A DNA stretch of 64,000 bases from Andrena cerasifolii (taxonomy: Eukaryota; Arthropoda; Insecta; Hymenoptera; Andrenidae): the NCBI RefSeq assembly GCF_050908995.1, contig NC_135131.1, forward strand, positions 10,310,001-10,374,000, read 5' to 3'. The notes under the pieces are model-generated. The model was given only the letters and a program-made list of their open reading frames with translations. It had not been told where the DNA came from and did not search any database. The translations under genes and the position numbers were made by a program. Numbering within the stretch: position 1 is the first letter of the stretch; every line of letters starts with the position of its first letter. Positions 1 to 9,716 of this stretch are shown here, piece after piece.

Positions 1-374
1 GCTGGCCCGCGGTAAGGAACAGCCTCGACGCGGCGAATCGTCTGAAACCTGGAAAAATCGTATCCCCAGTCAGTGCAGTCGCGGGGCGGGCCGCCTTTCT
101 TTCTAAATTAAAGGACCCAGGACACGGTGGATGCTTCGCGAGGTAGGTTCTGTCTGCTCTACGATACGAGGGATCATTCGTGTAACATACAACGCTCCCC
201 GTCACCGTACCTACCGGTCAGCGGGGCCCTTCACACCGGGTGGGAGGGAGAGATGTTTGCTGGACTCGTGGTGACGATCATGCCAACGAAAGCGAAACAG
301 AAAGAAACGAGGAAACGCAAATAACTGTGAGATACTTGTTTTCGTATGGATGCGGCGAGCAGTTTCGGGAAGCC

Positions 375-380
375 TTTATT
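375..380 (-). terminator. candidate polyadenylation signal of the 820-1265 exon
   Basis: AATAAA on the minus strand about 440 nt after the stop; it is the first such hexamer downstream. Confidence 0.4.
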
Positions 381-819
381 CGGGGCACTTATAGATAACA
401 AACGTGTCTAGCTAGGTAAATCGAGCGCCTCTCTCAACGGTCGCAAAACAATTCTCGGATACGCTTCCACGGCGATGGCCCTCAACGGGCGGTTCCGGCA
501 CAAGTCTCTGTCGAACGGGCATGCTACTCGGTGGATACAATGGAACGGAACACTCTCCGGACGCTATGAAAGCTCACTCATCTACGAACGATTGCCCTGC
601 TAAACTTCGCGCTCATAGAAAACCATAGACTCCGGTGGGGGGCACTAACGACATTTCACGGAAATATGCAGCGAGACTCTTACAGAAACTTAAGATATGT
701 ATCGTCCACGAAAGTCTTCGTCTTTCATCACCGTCTTCCGAGTGGAAGACTCCACGGTTCACGGTGGATAGACGTGAATGGCTCCCCTTGGTTCGCAGAC
801 GAAGGGAGGCTCTGATCGT

Positions 820-1265
820 TTAATAGCGAACTCTGGAGAGCTGCTTGTACAGGTCGATGATCTGGAGCTTCTCGTCCTTGTGCATACGGCGCACGTGGAC
901 GTACATGTTCGAGGAAAATTTCGCCTTCTTCGTGCAGTACGGGCACTGGTAGCGCGGCTCCTTGCCGCACTGGAAGTGACAGTGGGTCTTCATGTCGGAC
1001 AGCCTGGTGTAGCCGCTGTTGCAGCGGGGGCAATAAAACTTTTTTCTAGGCAGGGAGTTCTGGGCGACTAGGCTGTCCGGCCAGTGCGGTCTGGACACGG
1101 AGGGCAGTGGCTCCTGACGGCAGCCCGGCTCTATGTACAGGTAGGACTCGTCCTTGGTGTCCTTGATGGAGTCCCGTCTCGGCAGGTAAGCCTCCGGCTG
1201 CAACGAGCCGGCTGCTAGCATGTCGGAACGAATGTAGGACGGGTGGATTCGAGCGTACATCGGAT
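820..1265 (-). CDS. lola: lola alternative zinc-finger exon (two fingers)
   Basis: Acceptor gattctttttctag; 148-residue tail DPMYARIHPSYIRSDMLAAG.... An unstructured lead of about 75 residues precedes finger 1 (FYCPRCNSGYTRLSDMKTH...C; Cys79, Cys82, His95, Cys100) and finger 2 (YQCPYCTKKAKFSSNMYVH...H; Cys108, Cys111, His124, His129), followed by a leucine-containing tail ending SRVRY. C2HC followed by C2H2, with CPYC and KFSSNMYVHVRR, is the most typical lola finger pair. The AATAAA at 380-375 would give a 3' UTR of about 440 nt. It is the leftmost tail exon in the window; more may lie beyond position 1. Confidence 0.92.
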
Positions 1266-2318
1266 CTAGAAAAAGAATCGAATGTTTGGGGGTAGTTAGT
1301 GTCGGCGGAACCTGGCGCAGCTATAGAATTCATCGGCATTCGGATAGCGATACAGTTTCGTCCATGCTTGGAGAGGTATTGGCTAAACGCGCGGCTTGGA
1401 TTTCGATGGTCTACTTGGGTTCATAGAGCTGTGGTCGAGACAGAGCTTCCAGTACTCCAGTACTTTCTTTCAACCCGCGTGTATCGTGTTCTTTATTCAC
1501 TGTTGGTCGCAGAAGTTTCGTGGTTACAGGGCTTTAGTTGTTAAGATTGTGGTTTAAAGGAGCGCTAAGTCAATCGGCGACCCCAGGCCAGTGAAATAGG
1601 GGTAGTTTGATGTTTTCAACGGCCTTGAGGGGCTAATTGAATTTCGGTTGGCTATTGCCGGGTTGGGGATCGACGCAGGACGATGCTCCTCGATGTATAT
1701 CCTGATGTTTAGGAGCGGTGCTTTGTAATTTACGCCCTGTGCCTTTTGGAGTTGGTATATGACTGAATTCGATTCAAAGATCAGGTAATATCATCGTGCA
1801 ACGAAGTGAACTTTCCACTCCCCTTTGAATCGCGACTCACGGTACAGATCAAGATTCCCTCGAACGCCATGAATTCATTGAAACATCGCGGACACTAACG
1901 GAATCTTGGATTATGTGGGTGATAAAACAAAACGATTGGATTGAAAAAATAGTATATTTCGACACGTAGAACAATAATCCATTCGGCTCGCCGAACGATT
2001 CCAATCGGGTCGTGTCAGAACTCAAAATTAACGCATCGAACAGGCGTAATAAAAAAGAAAACAGTATAAAAATAAAAAAAAGACTCTTTTACGTGATATA
2101 AAAAAAGGAAAGTTCGTTTCGCGCAATATCACGTGAGAATGGCTCAGTTATCGTCCTGAGAGCGTAACAAAGGTAATACGCGGCGGTAAAAAATAAAAGA
2201 AAGGACAACTATCAAAAGAAATGGCGCAAGGCACTACTCGGCGAATGGCACATAAGTGTTATCGTACATGTAACATAAGTAAAACACTAGAAACAGATGA
2301 AAAGGTGGGCGCGGCAGG

Positions 2319-2905
2319 TTAATCGCTGTTCTCGTCGCTGGTGGACAAGATCAGCTGAGAGCAGATGCTCTTGTTTTGCACAGAGAATATGACATCAGTG
2401 GGCTTCGCCATTTGCTGCTTCGCCATTTGCTTCTTCCCCTTGCACAGTCTCATATGCTTGATTGAAACGCTGGCGCCGACTAACTTCTTGTTGCAGTCCG
2501 GGCAGATGACGTACTTCTGGCACTCGTATCTCTCGTGGTAGGTATACATCTTTCTCTGTTTGAATCGGCGCCCGCAATCGTTGCACACGAACGGATGACT
2601 CAGGTTGCTGCTGTTGCACTCGGCGTTTGGATTATGCAGACAGTTGAATTTGATGTGCTTGGCCAAAGCGTTGGCCACGGAGAACTCCCTGTTGCAGAAC
2701 TGGCAGATGTAACGATTCTTGTACTTGTTGGTGTTCGCCACGTCCACCCACTCGCTGATGGTCGAGGAGCCGCTGACGTTGTGCGAGCTGGACGGTATCA
2801 CCCTCGGGCCGCCGACACGGCTGTCCACCGCGGGGCCTCTGTTCCCGTTCCTCAACATGATCGTAGTCTGGCGGCTGGAATTGCTCACACGTTTCCTCGC
2901 TACTT
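2319..2905 (-). CDS. lola: lola alternative zinc-finger exon (three fingers, long lead)
   Basis: Acceptor cctcggttctgttacag; 195-residue tail, the longest here: EVARKRVSNSSRQTTIMLRN... then a 70-residue Ser/Gly-rich lead before the fingers. Fingers: YICQFCNREFSVANALAKH...C; FVCNDCGRRFKQRKMYTYH...C; ICPDCNKKLVGASVSIKH...C (H-X3-C). After the last finger comes a 40-residue extension with KKQMAKQQMAK and a Ser-rich end (STSDENSD). No close AATAAA is seen; one lies near 1493-1498. Confidence 0.9.
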
Positions 2906-3268
2906 CTGTAACAGAACCGAGGGAATCAACATAATCGCTTTGGCGGCTGAAGTGGTTACAAGAAGACAAACAAGTAAACGATACGAGGCGTGAACGGAAG
3001 GAGAGAACCCATTATAGTCGTTAGAATCGTGGGAACGCAGGCGGTGGAAAGAAACAGGTGTTTGCGATCTTTCTGATCGCTGGCGACTGTAATTCATTTA
3101 TTCTCACGTGGAGCATTTTGTACAGCAATTCCATGGAAGCTAGGATCATCGACGGTTCGACGACCGTTCATTCGCAGTAAGCTGAAATCGCGGGGACTCG
3201 GAGCAGGGGGTGGTAAGGAGCTGTTTATTCTCCTGAATGGGTTACCGCGCTGTCGAGTTGCAAGTGCC

Positions 3269-3474
3269 TTACGAGTAGATTCGTGTACAGGGAAGTCCCC
3301 GTAGGGCACGATACAGTATTCCTCTATTTCCTTCTGGACCTGCAAATCGATCTTCTTCAACGTCATACAGAGCAGAATGGCACATCGCAGCGACACGCCG
3401 CAGCCCATTTCGAGAGGATACTTTCTGACGCCACCTTCTTCGACGGTACACCCTTCTTCCAGCGCAGATGTGAT
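3269..3474 (-). CDS. candidate lola cryptic terminal exon, no zinc finger
   Basis: A good acceptor (ggttggtcttttcag) at 3475 is followed, in the lola phase, by an open frame of 68 residues: DHICAGRRVYRRRRWRQKVS... to TRIYS and TAA. It is Arg-rich at the start and matches no family I recognise. A second frame over the same DNA stays open much longer, from 3474 to 3094, but would need a phase-0 donor. AATAAA lies at 3102-3097 with cleavage expected about 3075, so the segment has a splice-in site and a 3'-end signal. It may be a fingerless isoform exon, the 3' UTR of the 4079 exon, or chance. Confidence 0.3.
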
Positions 3475-3720
3475 CTGAAAAGACCAACCAGCCCATCAGC
3501 ACACCCTAATCCGAGGGGCCAATTAAACCAAACGGTAAACCGCACAGGAGAACCTACTGCGAAGGTAAATCAAAGCCAAGACTCTGTATCTTCTTACATC
3601 TCTCTATTTCTCCAATATTTATCTAACATTTCGCGTGCCTTATAATATTCCGTACTCGTTAATCGAGATTCAAAGAGTTAAGGGATTATAGAGAATCTTT
3701 TCTGTCAACGTTCGTGTCTT

Positions 3721-4079
3721 TTACGGAGTTTCGAGTTTGTTTACGCGCGATTGAAAGCCGCACTGGGCTCGCTGCCGGTGCTTGTGCAAGCTGCTGCTGT
3801 GGAGGAAGGTCTTGCCGCAGTCGACGCATTTCTGCGTCCTCCCGCAGTCGTGCCTCACGTGGAATATCAGGTGGGACTGTTTCGCGTAACAGGCGCCGCA
3901 CTGGCCGCAGGAATACGGCCTGCTCTTTTGAAGCTGGTGGCAGGTAGACCTAGGGTTCCAATAGCAGAAGGTCTTCTGATGGCTCTTCAAGTGGCCGCTC
4001 AGGATGAAACCTTTGCCACAGTATTTGCAATTGTACTTTCGCTTCGAATCGCCCCCTCGGATCGTTTCCGCGAGTCGCT
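3721..4079 (-). CDS. lola: lola alternative zinc-finger exon (three fingers, tandem-repeat family)
   Basis: Acceptor taataatgttgcag, very similar to that of the 7142 exon; 119-residue tail ERLAETIRGGDSKRKYNC.... Three fingers of C2HC type: YNCKYCGKGFILSGHLKSH...C; YSCGQCGACYAKQSHLIFH...C; QKCVDCGKTFLHSSSLHKH...C (H-X5-C). The GKTFLHSSSL finger is almost identical to that in the 4939 exon, which points to recent duplication or purifying selection on the DNA-contact helix. Confidence 0.9.
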
Positions 4080-4607
4080 CTGCAACATTATTAACCACTC
4101 GTCAATTACGCTCCCGCCGTGCAATTCGCCGCGGGTAGTGTGTGCTTCGCACGGGGACCTCGCGATGAAAATAACAGAAAAGTACCTGCGTGCAATAAGG
4201 TCGCTCTTAAACGACCGATCAGTCAGATACACCTTGACGGTACGATGAGAATTCAACGAGGACCACGGGGGAACGTGTTGCGGGTGTAAGAACTGGCAGA
4301 AGGTGCGTCCAATAGCTCTTTATTATCTTTACATTCAGACGAGTAGATGAGACAGAAACTCGCGACGAGTACAAGCTGTTCTTAATCACTGATTCGCATG
4401 ACCCATGCAATGTGATCATTCGAAATTACGACGAATGTCCTCTGTTCTAATTTTCAGAGACAATCCCTTGCGATATACACGAGCAAGGCTTAAAAGAAAT
4501 GAATGGAACGTGACATTTAATTGACGAACGATTAAAAATGAAGAAAAAAAAGAATCCAATGAAACCGTAGAATCAACGCGATTCTGATGTAAACGAGGCG
4601 TTATTTT

Positions 4608-4939
4608 TTACTCGTTCTCGATCAGACAATGCACCCTGTGCTTGCGCAAGCTGCTGCTGTGCAAGAAGGTCTTGCCGCAGCAGTCGCACTCCTGCGTTTT
4701 CCCGCAGTCGAAGCGGATGTGCGACTTCAGCGACGACTGTTTACTGTAACTGGCTCCGCAAAGGATGCAGACGTACGGCCGCGAAGCCTTCGTCTTGTAA
4801 AACTCCGAGCACGGGTTAAAGTAGCAATAATTATTACGGTGCTTGCTCAGGAACCGCGAGTGTGTGAACGGCTTGCGACAATACTCGCACACGTACTTCC
4901 GTTTCAACAGCTCGGGGTCCAGATACTCTTTCACAGACC
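4608..4939 (-). CDS. lola: lola alternative zinc-finger exon (three fingers, tandem-repeat family)
   Basis: Acceptor gaccggtgtttcag; 110-residue tail GSVKEYLDPELLKRKYVC.... Three C2HC fingers: YVCEYCRKPFTHSRFLSKH...C; YVCILCGASYSKQSSLKSH...C; QECDCCGKTFLHSSSLRKH...C. The spacer has CYFNPCSEFYKTKASRP, the counterpart of CYWNPRS in the 4079 exon. It ends IENE then TAA. An AATAAA lies downstream near 4318-4323. Confidence 0.9.
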
Positions 4940-5905
4940 CTGAAACACCGGTCAACAACATCGAATTAAACAGGGCACCAGTTGTTCAAAGGGGATATCG
5001 ATCAACATTCCTCGTGCCAACCCATTATCAGCAGCATCCCCATTCGGGGGGGGTTTTGTCATTTTTTCCCTGCACTGCAGTTAGTGGTAGTAGTTGCATG
5101 GTTACATGTGACGTTATTGGCCACCGTGTTGGTGAAAGATAAATTGCATTGGATTTATTATTTAGCGTATTATGTGTACCACTTAGAGGCGAGGCGGTGA
5201 GAATTTTCGGATAAATCGTGTGAAGACATATCGGTGCCATACGTGTCACTGATGGAACCATGTAGATTCTACTACCAAGTGATTTAAAGAATAAGTATTC
5301 CCTGTGGTTAATTGGTTGAAGTAATCGACGTTGTTATACATATATACGGATGTGGTGAGGTTTAAGTTTCTTTTTCTTTGTTCGAAACGGAAAGCACTTT
5401 TCTGCGCTTTCTGGGAGTTATTTAAACTGCGATGCTTCTCCGAAAGCACTTGTAGTTCAAGCTATTATACCTAAGCAAGTGTACCCTTTACTTGTAAGTA
5501 GTAGGGTCGAAGAATTTAATCCACTGATAATATCTATTAATTCCCGCTTATACGTAATGTGCTTCTTTATTCACTATCCGCGAAAGAAATATGCGAAGTT
5601 CCATTTCTGAACACTTAATTCCAGCTTGGACACTAATACCCAACATCAGCTGTGGATCGTCGAAGAAAGATCAAGCCACTCGTCCGAAGCTTACATTTAT
5701 TCAATAAAAACTCTATAACGCCTTACAACGAAGAATCACACTGTAGAAACCTTTACACAGCCCCCATAGACCGAAGAAACGATAACGAAGCATTGCTCCT
5801 AGAGCAATGCCTCCCAATATCAAAAGTAGCATACTGCACGCGAAGGAGTTAAGGTTTACTCGCGAGCAATCCTCGCAGAGTCGATACACACTCATTATCG
5901 ATTAA

Positions 5906-6611
5906 GGGGCTTGCCTACCTGCAAGGTTTGAATACTTGTGTTTTCGGATTTTTTTTGTTAACTTGAAGACTTTTTTCAATAAACCTTTATGTATTCGAAA
6001 GTGTACATGTCGAACTACTTGTAGTAATTTTTGCGATGGAAAATGTAAAGCAATAAAAAAACTATCAGCGATCTCCCAGCAGCGCTTTTTTTCAGTAGTT
6101 TGTGGTGACCACTATAATTCTGACCTGGTTCATCTAAAATAAGAAAATCGCGGGTATTTAGTTAGTATATTGGATTATCTTGTCCTTAATCGTTCATTCT
6201 CCCTAAATATTAATTTGCTATAATATGGCAGCTTCTCATAGCAAAAGTATTGATTTTCATCACAGAATCGCGCTCGTGTTTCATAATTTTTCATCTGGTA
6301 AAATAAAAACCACGCGACGGAAATAAAACAGCCACGATTAAGGACAAGATAATCTAAGTACTAACTAAATTTGGTCGAATTTTTTATTTCTGATGAACCA
6401 GGTCAAAGCTACAGTGGATCACCGTAATAAAAAACCGCTGCCGAGAGATCACTTATAATGCCATTATTTATTTAGACATGGCATTGCAAAAAAAAACTGT
6501 AAGAACTTTAAAATATATACTTTCGAATATGCAACTGTTTATTTAAAAAAAGCCTTCAAAATTAAAAAAAAAATACTTGCGTTTTCATGCCTTGCAGGTA
6601 GGCATGACCCC
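5906..6611. mobile_element. TTAA-flanked foldback element (non-autonomous)
   Basis: About 706 bp, a near-complete palindrome with a loop near 6190-6335, flanked on both sides by TTAA (5902-5905, 6612-6615). Terminal repeats share GGGG, then GCCTACCTGCAAGG; deeper arms such as GGATTATCTTGTCCTTAATC (6170) reappear inverted near 6336-6356. TTAA duplication is the piggyBac-type target, though the end sequence is not the usual CCCTTT. No transposase. It sits in the lola 3' array between the 4939 and 7142 exons. Confidence 0.75.
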
Positions 6612-6693
6612 TTAAGGCAACACGTGTATCAAGATCTCGTATTATACAGGCAAGTATATACAAGGATCAATGGATGGAAAGGAGATGATGCCA

Positions 6694-7142
6694 TCAGAAG
6701 TCCAGAGGGTCCAGTACCAACTGATTCCTCATGGAAGTATCGATCTCCAACGCTGTCAGATCTTTGGTGTCCGACTTGGCCAGCTTGTCGACGATGTGAC
6801 GAAAGGGGCAGTAACGGCTCCTGTGCTTGTACAGGCTGGTTCGATGCAAAAAGGTCTTGCCGCAGTGCGTGCACCTCTGCACCTTACCGCACTCGTGCCT
6901 CACGTGCCACATGAGGCTGTTCTGTCGCGAGTAGCTCGCCCCGCAAATGCTGCACACGAAACGACCCGGCTTCCCCGCCCTGTACAGCTGGGACTGGGGG
7001 TTCCAGTAGCAACGGTAGGTCAGATGGGCCTGCAAAAAGCTCGCCCTGGTAAAGCTCTTGCCGCAGTAGCTGCAACTGTGGCAACGAGTCGCGTCTTGGC
7101 ACTTGGACGCAGCTTGCCCTGGAACGCGATACAGCTCGCTCT
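6694..7142 (-). CDS. lola: lola alternative zinc-finger exon (three fingers, tandem-repeat family)
   Basis: Acceptor ctttgatgatgttgcag; 149-residue tail ESELYRVPGQAASKCQDATR.... Three C2HC fingers: HSCSYCGKSFTRASFLQAH...C; FVCSICGASYSRQNSLMWH...C; QRCTHCGKTFLHRTSLYKH...C. The spacer after finger 1 contains CYWNPQSQLYRA. Same layout and key words (GASY, GKTFLH, CYWNP) as the exons at 4079 and 4939, so the three arose by exon duplication. Its 3' region runs into the TTAA-flanked palindrome ending at 6611, which offers AATAAA near 6537-6542. Confidence 0.9.
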
Positions 7143-8537
7143 CTGCAACATCATCAAAGCATCTATCAGAGGGGCCAACAGTCCTGTTAACCCTACGCTG
7201 TCTTCTTCTTCCGACACTCTTTTTCTCTCCCCCTCTAAGCGCTCGTCGCCGCTCTTCCACGGGGAATTACGTTAAAATTCGCGTATCGTTGCGGGCGCGA
7301 CGGCGGGTTGGTTGAAAGTGGAAAGGTACGGAGATGAGATCGTGAAGATGATGGGGTAAAAGTAGCTCTCTTTTATTCGTTCTTTGGTAACAATTATTTC
7401 TCGTGGCGAGAAGAATATAGTAGTACTCGAGGATGCTACTATTTGTTGCGAATGGATGATATATATATATATATAAAAGATTTGGTAACAATCTTAACCT
7501 TTTCTCCTTATGCATATAAAATAGTAAAACATAATGAAACATTTTGTTACAGATATCTTCTGTCACTAACGTTGAATCTCGCTTAAACATGATAAATGCC
7601 GCGAGGCGATAGAGTTAAAGAGATTCCAACTCTTGCGTATAAGCGTAGCAATATTGCACTGAATCGTGCACTCGAATGAAACGCAGATCTAGTAAAAATA
7701 AAAATAAAGGCTACTCGCTGATCGTAAACAGAAATAATAATTGCACAAAATCCAGTGACGATTGCTTAATAATGCAAGAACCGAGTTCGTTAAACCCGTG
7801 CCAAAATCTTGACTAAAACCTACGACAACTCTGCTTGTGATCGTAGAAACCGTTCAGCAACGATTAAGAAGTTGCAACTTAATAAAACGAAAATAAAGAA
7901 ACAAAAGAATTTTACCAAGAATTCGTGGTTCTAGCCTCAGGGTCGTAGATTTGATAAACAGTATACACTAAAAATCTGAAGCTTAATGTCAGAACATCAC
8001 ACGGTGTTAAAATGTTGTTAAGTGCCGTGAAACATTTGTTAAAACAGTAACAAAAAGCAGGCAGACTGGTGTGCATAAGGTATTAGAAGCCATTTTCTGA
8101 GAAATTAATGGTAACTAAATAATTTGTCCACCTGTAAGTGTTATACTTACAACTATGCAAGCTCCGCTGCTCTCGGCCAAACGAAAAAGAAAAAACTCAA
8201 AACACTATCCCCAGCAATTTCTCAAAAAATCACCCTCCGAACATCATGTACATCACCTTGCGTAGCTACGAACCCGCGAAACGAAATCCAAAATGCACCG
8301 TGTCGTATAAAACTCTGTTTTACATGATTTGAGAATCGAACAGGTTTGCACGATGCGTCCAGGCACTGTGGTCTCGTTTCCTCGCGAGGAAGGAACGGGA
8401 GATTGTTGCGCATGCTTAGCAACTCCGAAAGTGATCACCCTCGATGCGAACTAGCGACTTGCCAGGGTGAGCACATTTAAACACAGGACTTTTATATTTC
8501 CAGATAAAAGGCCTTGTGCAGTTATGACGCGCTTGTT

Positions 8538-8824
8538 TTACACTACGCACAATTTTCTATGGCGACAATAGCTCGCCCGATACGAAAAATACCTGTTGCA
8601 CCAAAGACACTTGTAAGTCCTCTTACAATCGTTCGACTTGTGCGACTTTAGTGTCGTCAGCCGAGAAAACGATTTGAAGCACTTTTTGCATTCATAAGAT
8701 TTAATCGAGCTGTTCTTGTGAACGCATGTGACCGGCTTGACCCTCTGTGACTTCAGCTCCGCCGAACGCTCACTGCCGGTCGAGATGCTATTTACGCTGA
8801 CCCACCACTCTATTACCTTCCTCA
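8538..8824 (-). CDS. lola: lola alternative zinc-finger exon (two C2HC fingers)
   Basis: Acceptor gcgattctgtttcag; 95-residue tail VRKVIEWWVSVNSISTGSER.... Two fingers: YECKKCFKSFSRLTTLKSH...C and YKCLWCNRYFSYRASYCRH...C (H-X3-C). Both end in Cys rather than His, so this tail has no classical C2H2 finger. The protein stops only two residues after the last zinc ligand. The lead carries IEWWV, an aromatic patch of the kind also seen as EWVDV before the fingers of the 2905 exon. Confidence 0.87.
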
Positions 8825-9318
8825 CTGAAACAGAATCGCAGAAAACATTCGAGCCGTGTGCATGAAAGTCCCTTTAATACACTAAGGTCTAAAATAAACA
8901 TGTATCAACTATCTACTAACAATTAATATTCCCTTCGCAAAGCTTCGAAAGGACCCTTACAAGTCTACTGAAGATAGTCACTAATTACCCACGCATATGC
9001 GTATATACGTTTCTACCCCATCTACTATTACGTTACGAGTGTCTCTAGTCAGCTCACTAATCTCGAAGTTCCTCTTCGAGCATATCTACCAATACAACAG
9101 AGGAACATACCTACGGGGAGAAGGAAGGAACGATACGCGTTTTGTTAAATTACCAGAAATTTATTCTAAACGTTCGCATGAAAGATATACCGCTGTGTTT
9201 ACGATGTCGAAGACTCCCAGACGCTTTGAGGCTGGAGCACTCAATCAACACAATTCATTGCTCGGAACTATTTCACGCGGTAACGATTGAAAATTGTATA
9301 AAACGTGGCGAACGAGTG

Positions 9319-9324
9319 TTTATT
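9319..9324 (-). terminator. polyadenylation signal of the 9349-9716 exon
   Basis: AATAAA on the minus strand 25 nt after the stop codon, indicating that this exon is a true terminal exon with a short 3' UTR. Confidence 0.6.
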
Positions 9325-9348
9325 TTTACAGAGAGCTTAGAAGATCGT

Positions 9349-9716
9349 TTAACATTGCTCCTGGTCGACGATCAGGAAGAGATCCTGGCCCTGGTGCCTT
9401 CGCCTGATGTGCGTGTATATGTTGGGCGGGTGCTTGCTCCTCAGGCCGCAATAAGGGCAGCGGAATTTCGGCTCCCGGCCGCAGGCAGTGCGCAAATGGG
9501 TGTCCAGCGTTCGTTTGTTCTTGTACCCCTGCGAACAGTTCGGGCAAACGTAGTTCCTGGACTTCATCATGTTCATCATGTGCCTGTCCTCCACGCGGAA
9601 CGTGGGGTCCATGAAGCAGCCCTTGGTGATGTGCCGTTTCAGGTGGCTCTGGGACGAGTAGGGGCAGTTGCAGAAGCTGCATCGGAACTCGCCGATCCTG
9701 TTGTCTGGGAATGGGA
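9349..9716 (-). CDS. lola: lola alternative zinc-finger exon (three fingers)
   Basis: Acceptor gcttgtgtgttacag; 122-residue tail VPFPDNRIGEFRCSFC.... Finger 1 (FRCSFCNCPYSSQSHLKRH...C) and finger 2 (YVCPNCSQGYKNKRTLDTH...C) are C2HC. Finger 3 (FRCPYCGLRSKHPPNIYTH...H) is the C2H2 type that closes most lola tails. A 35-residue spacer rich in Met and His separates fingers 1 and 2. The stop TAA is followed 25 nt later by AATAAA (9324-9319), a very compact 3' end. Confidence 0.9.
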
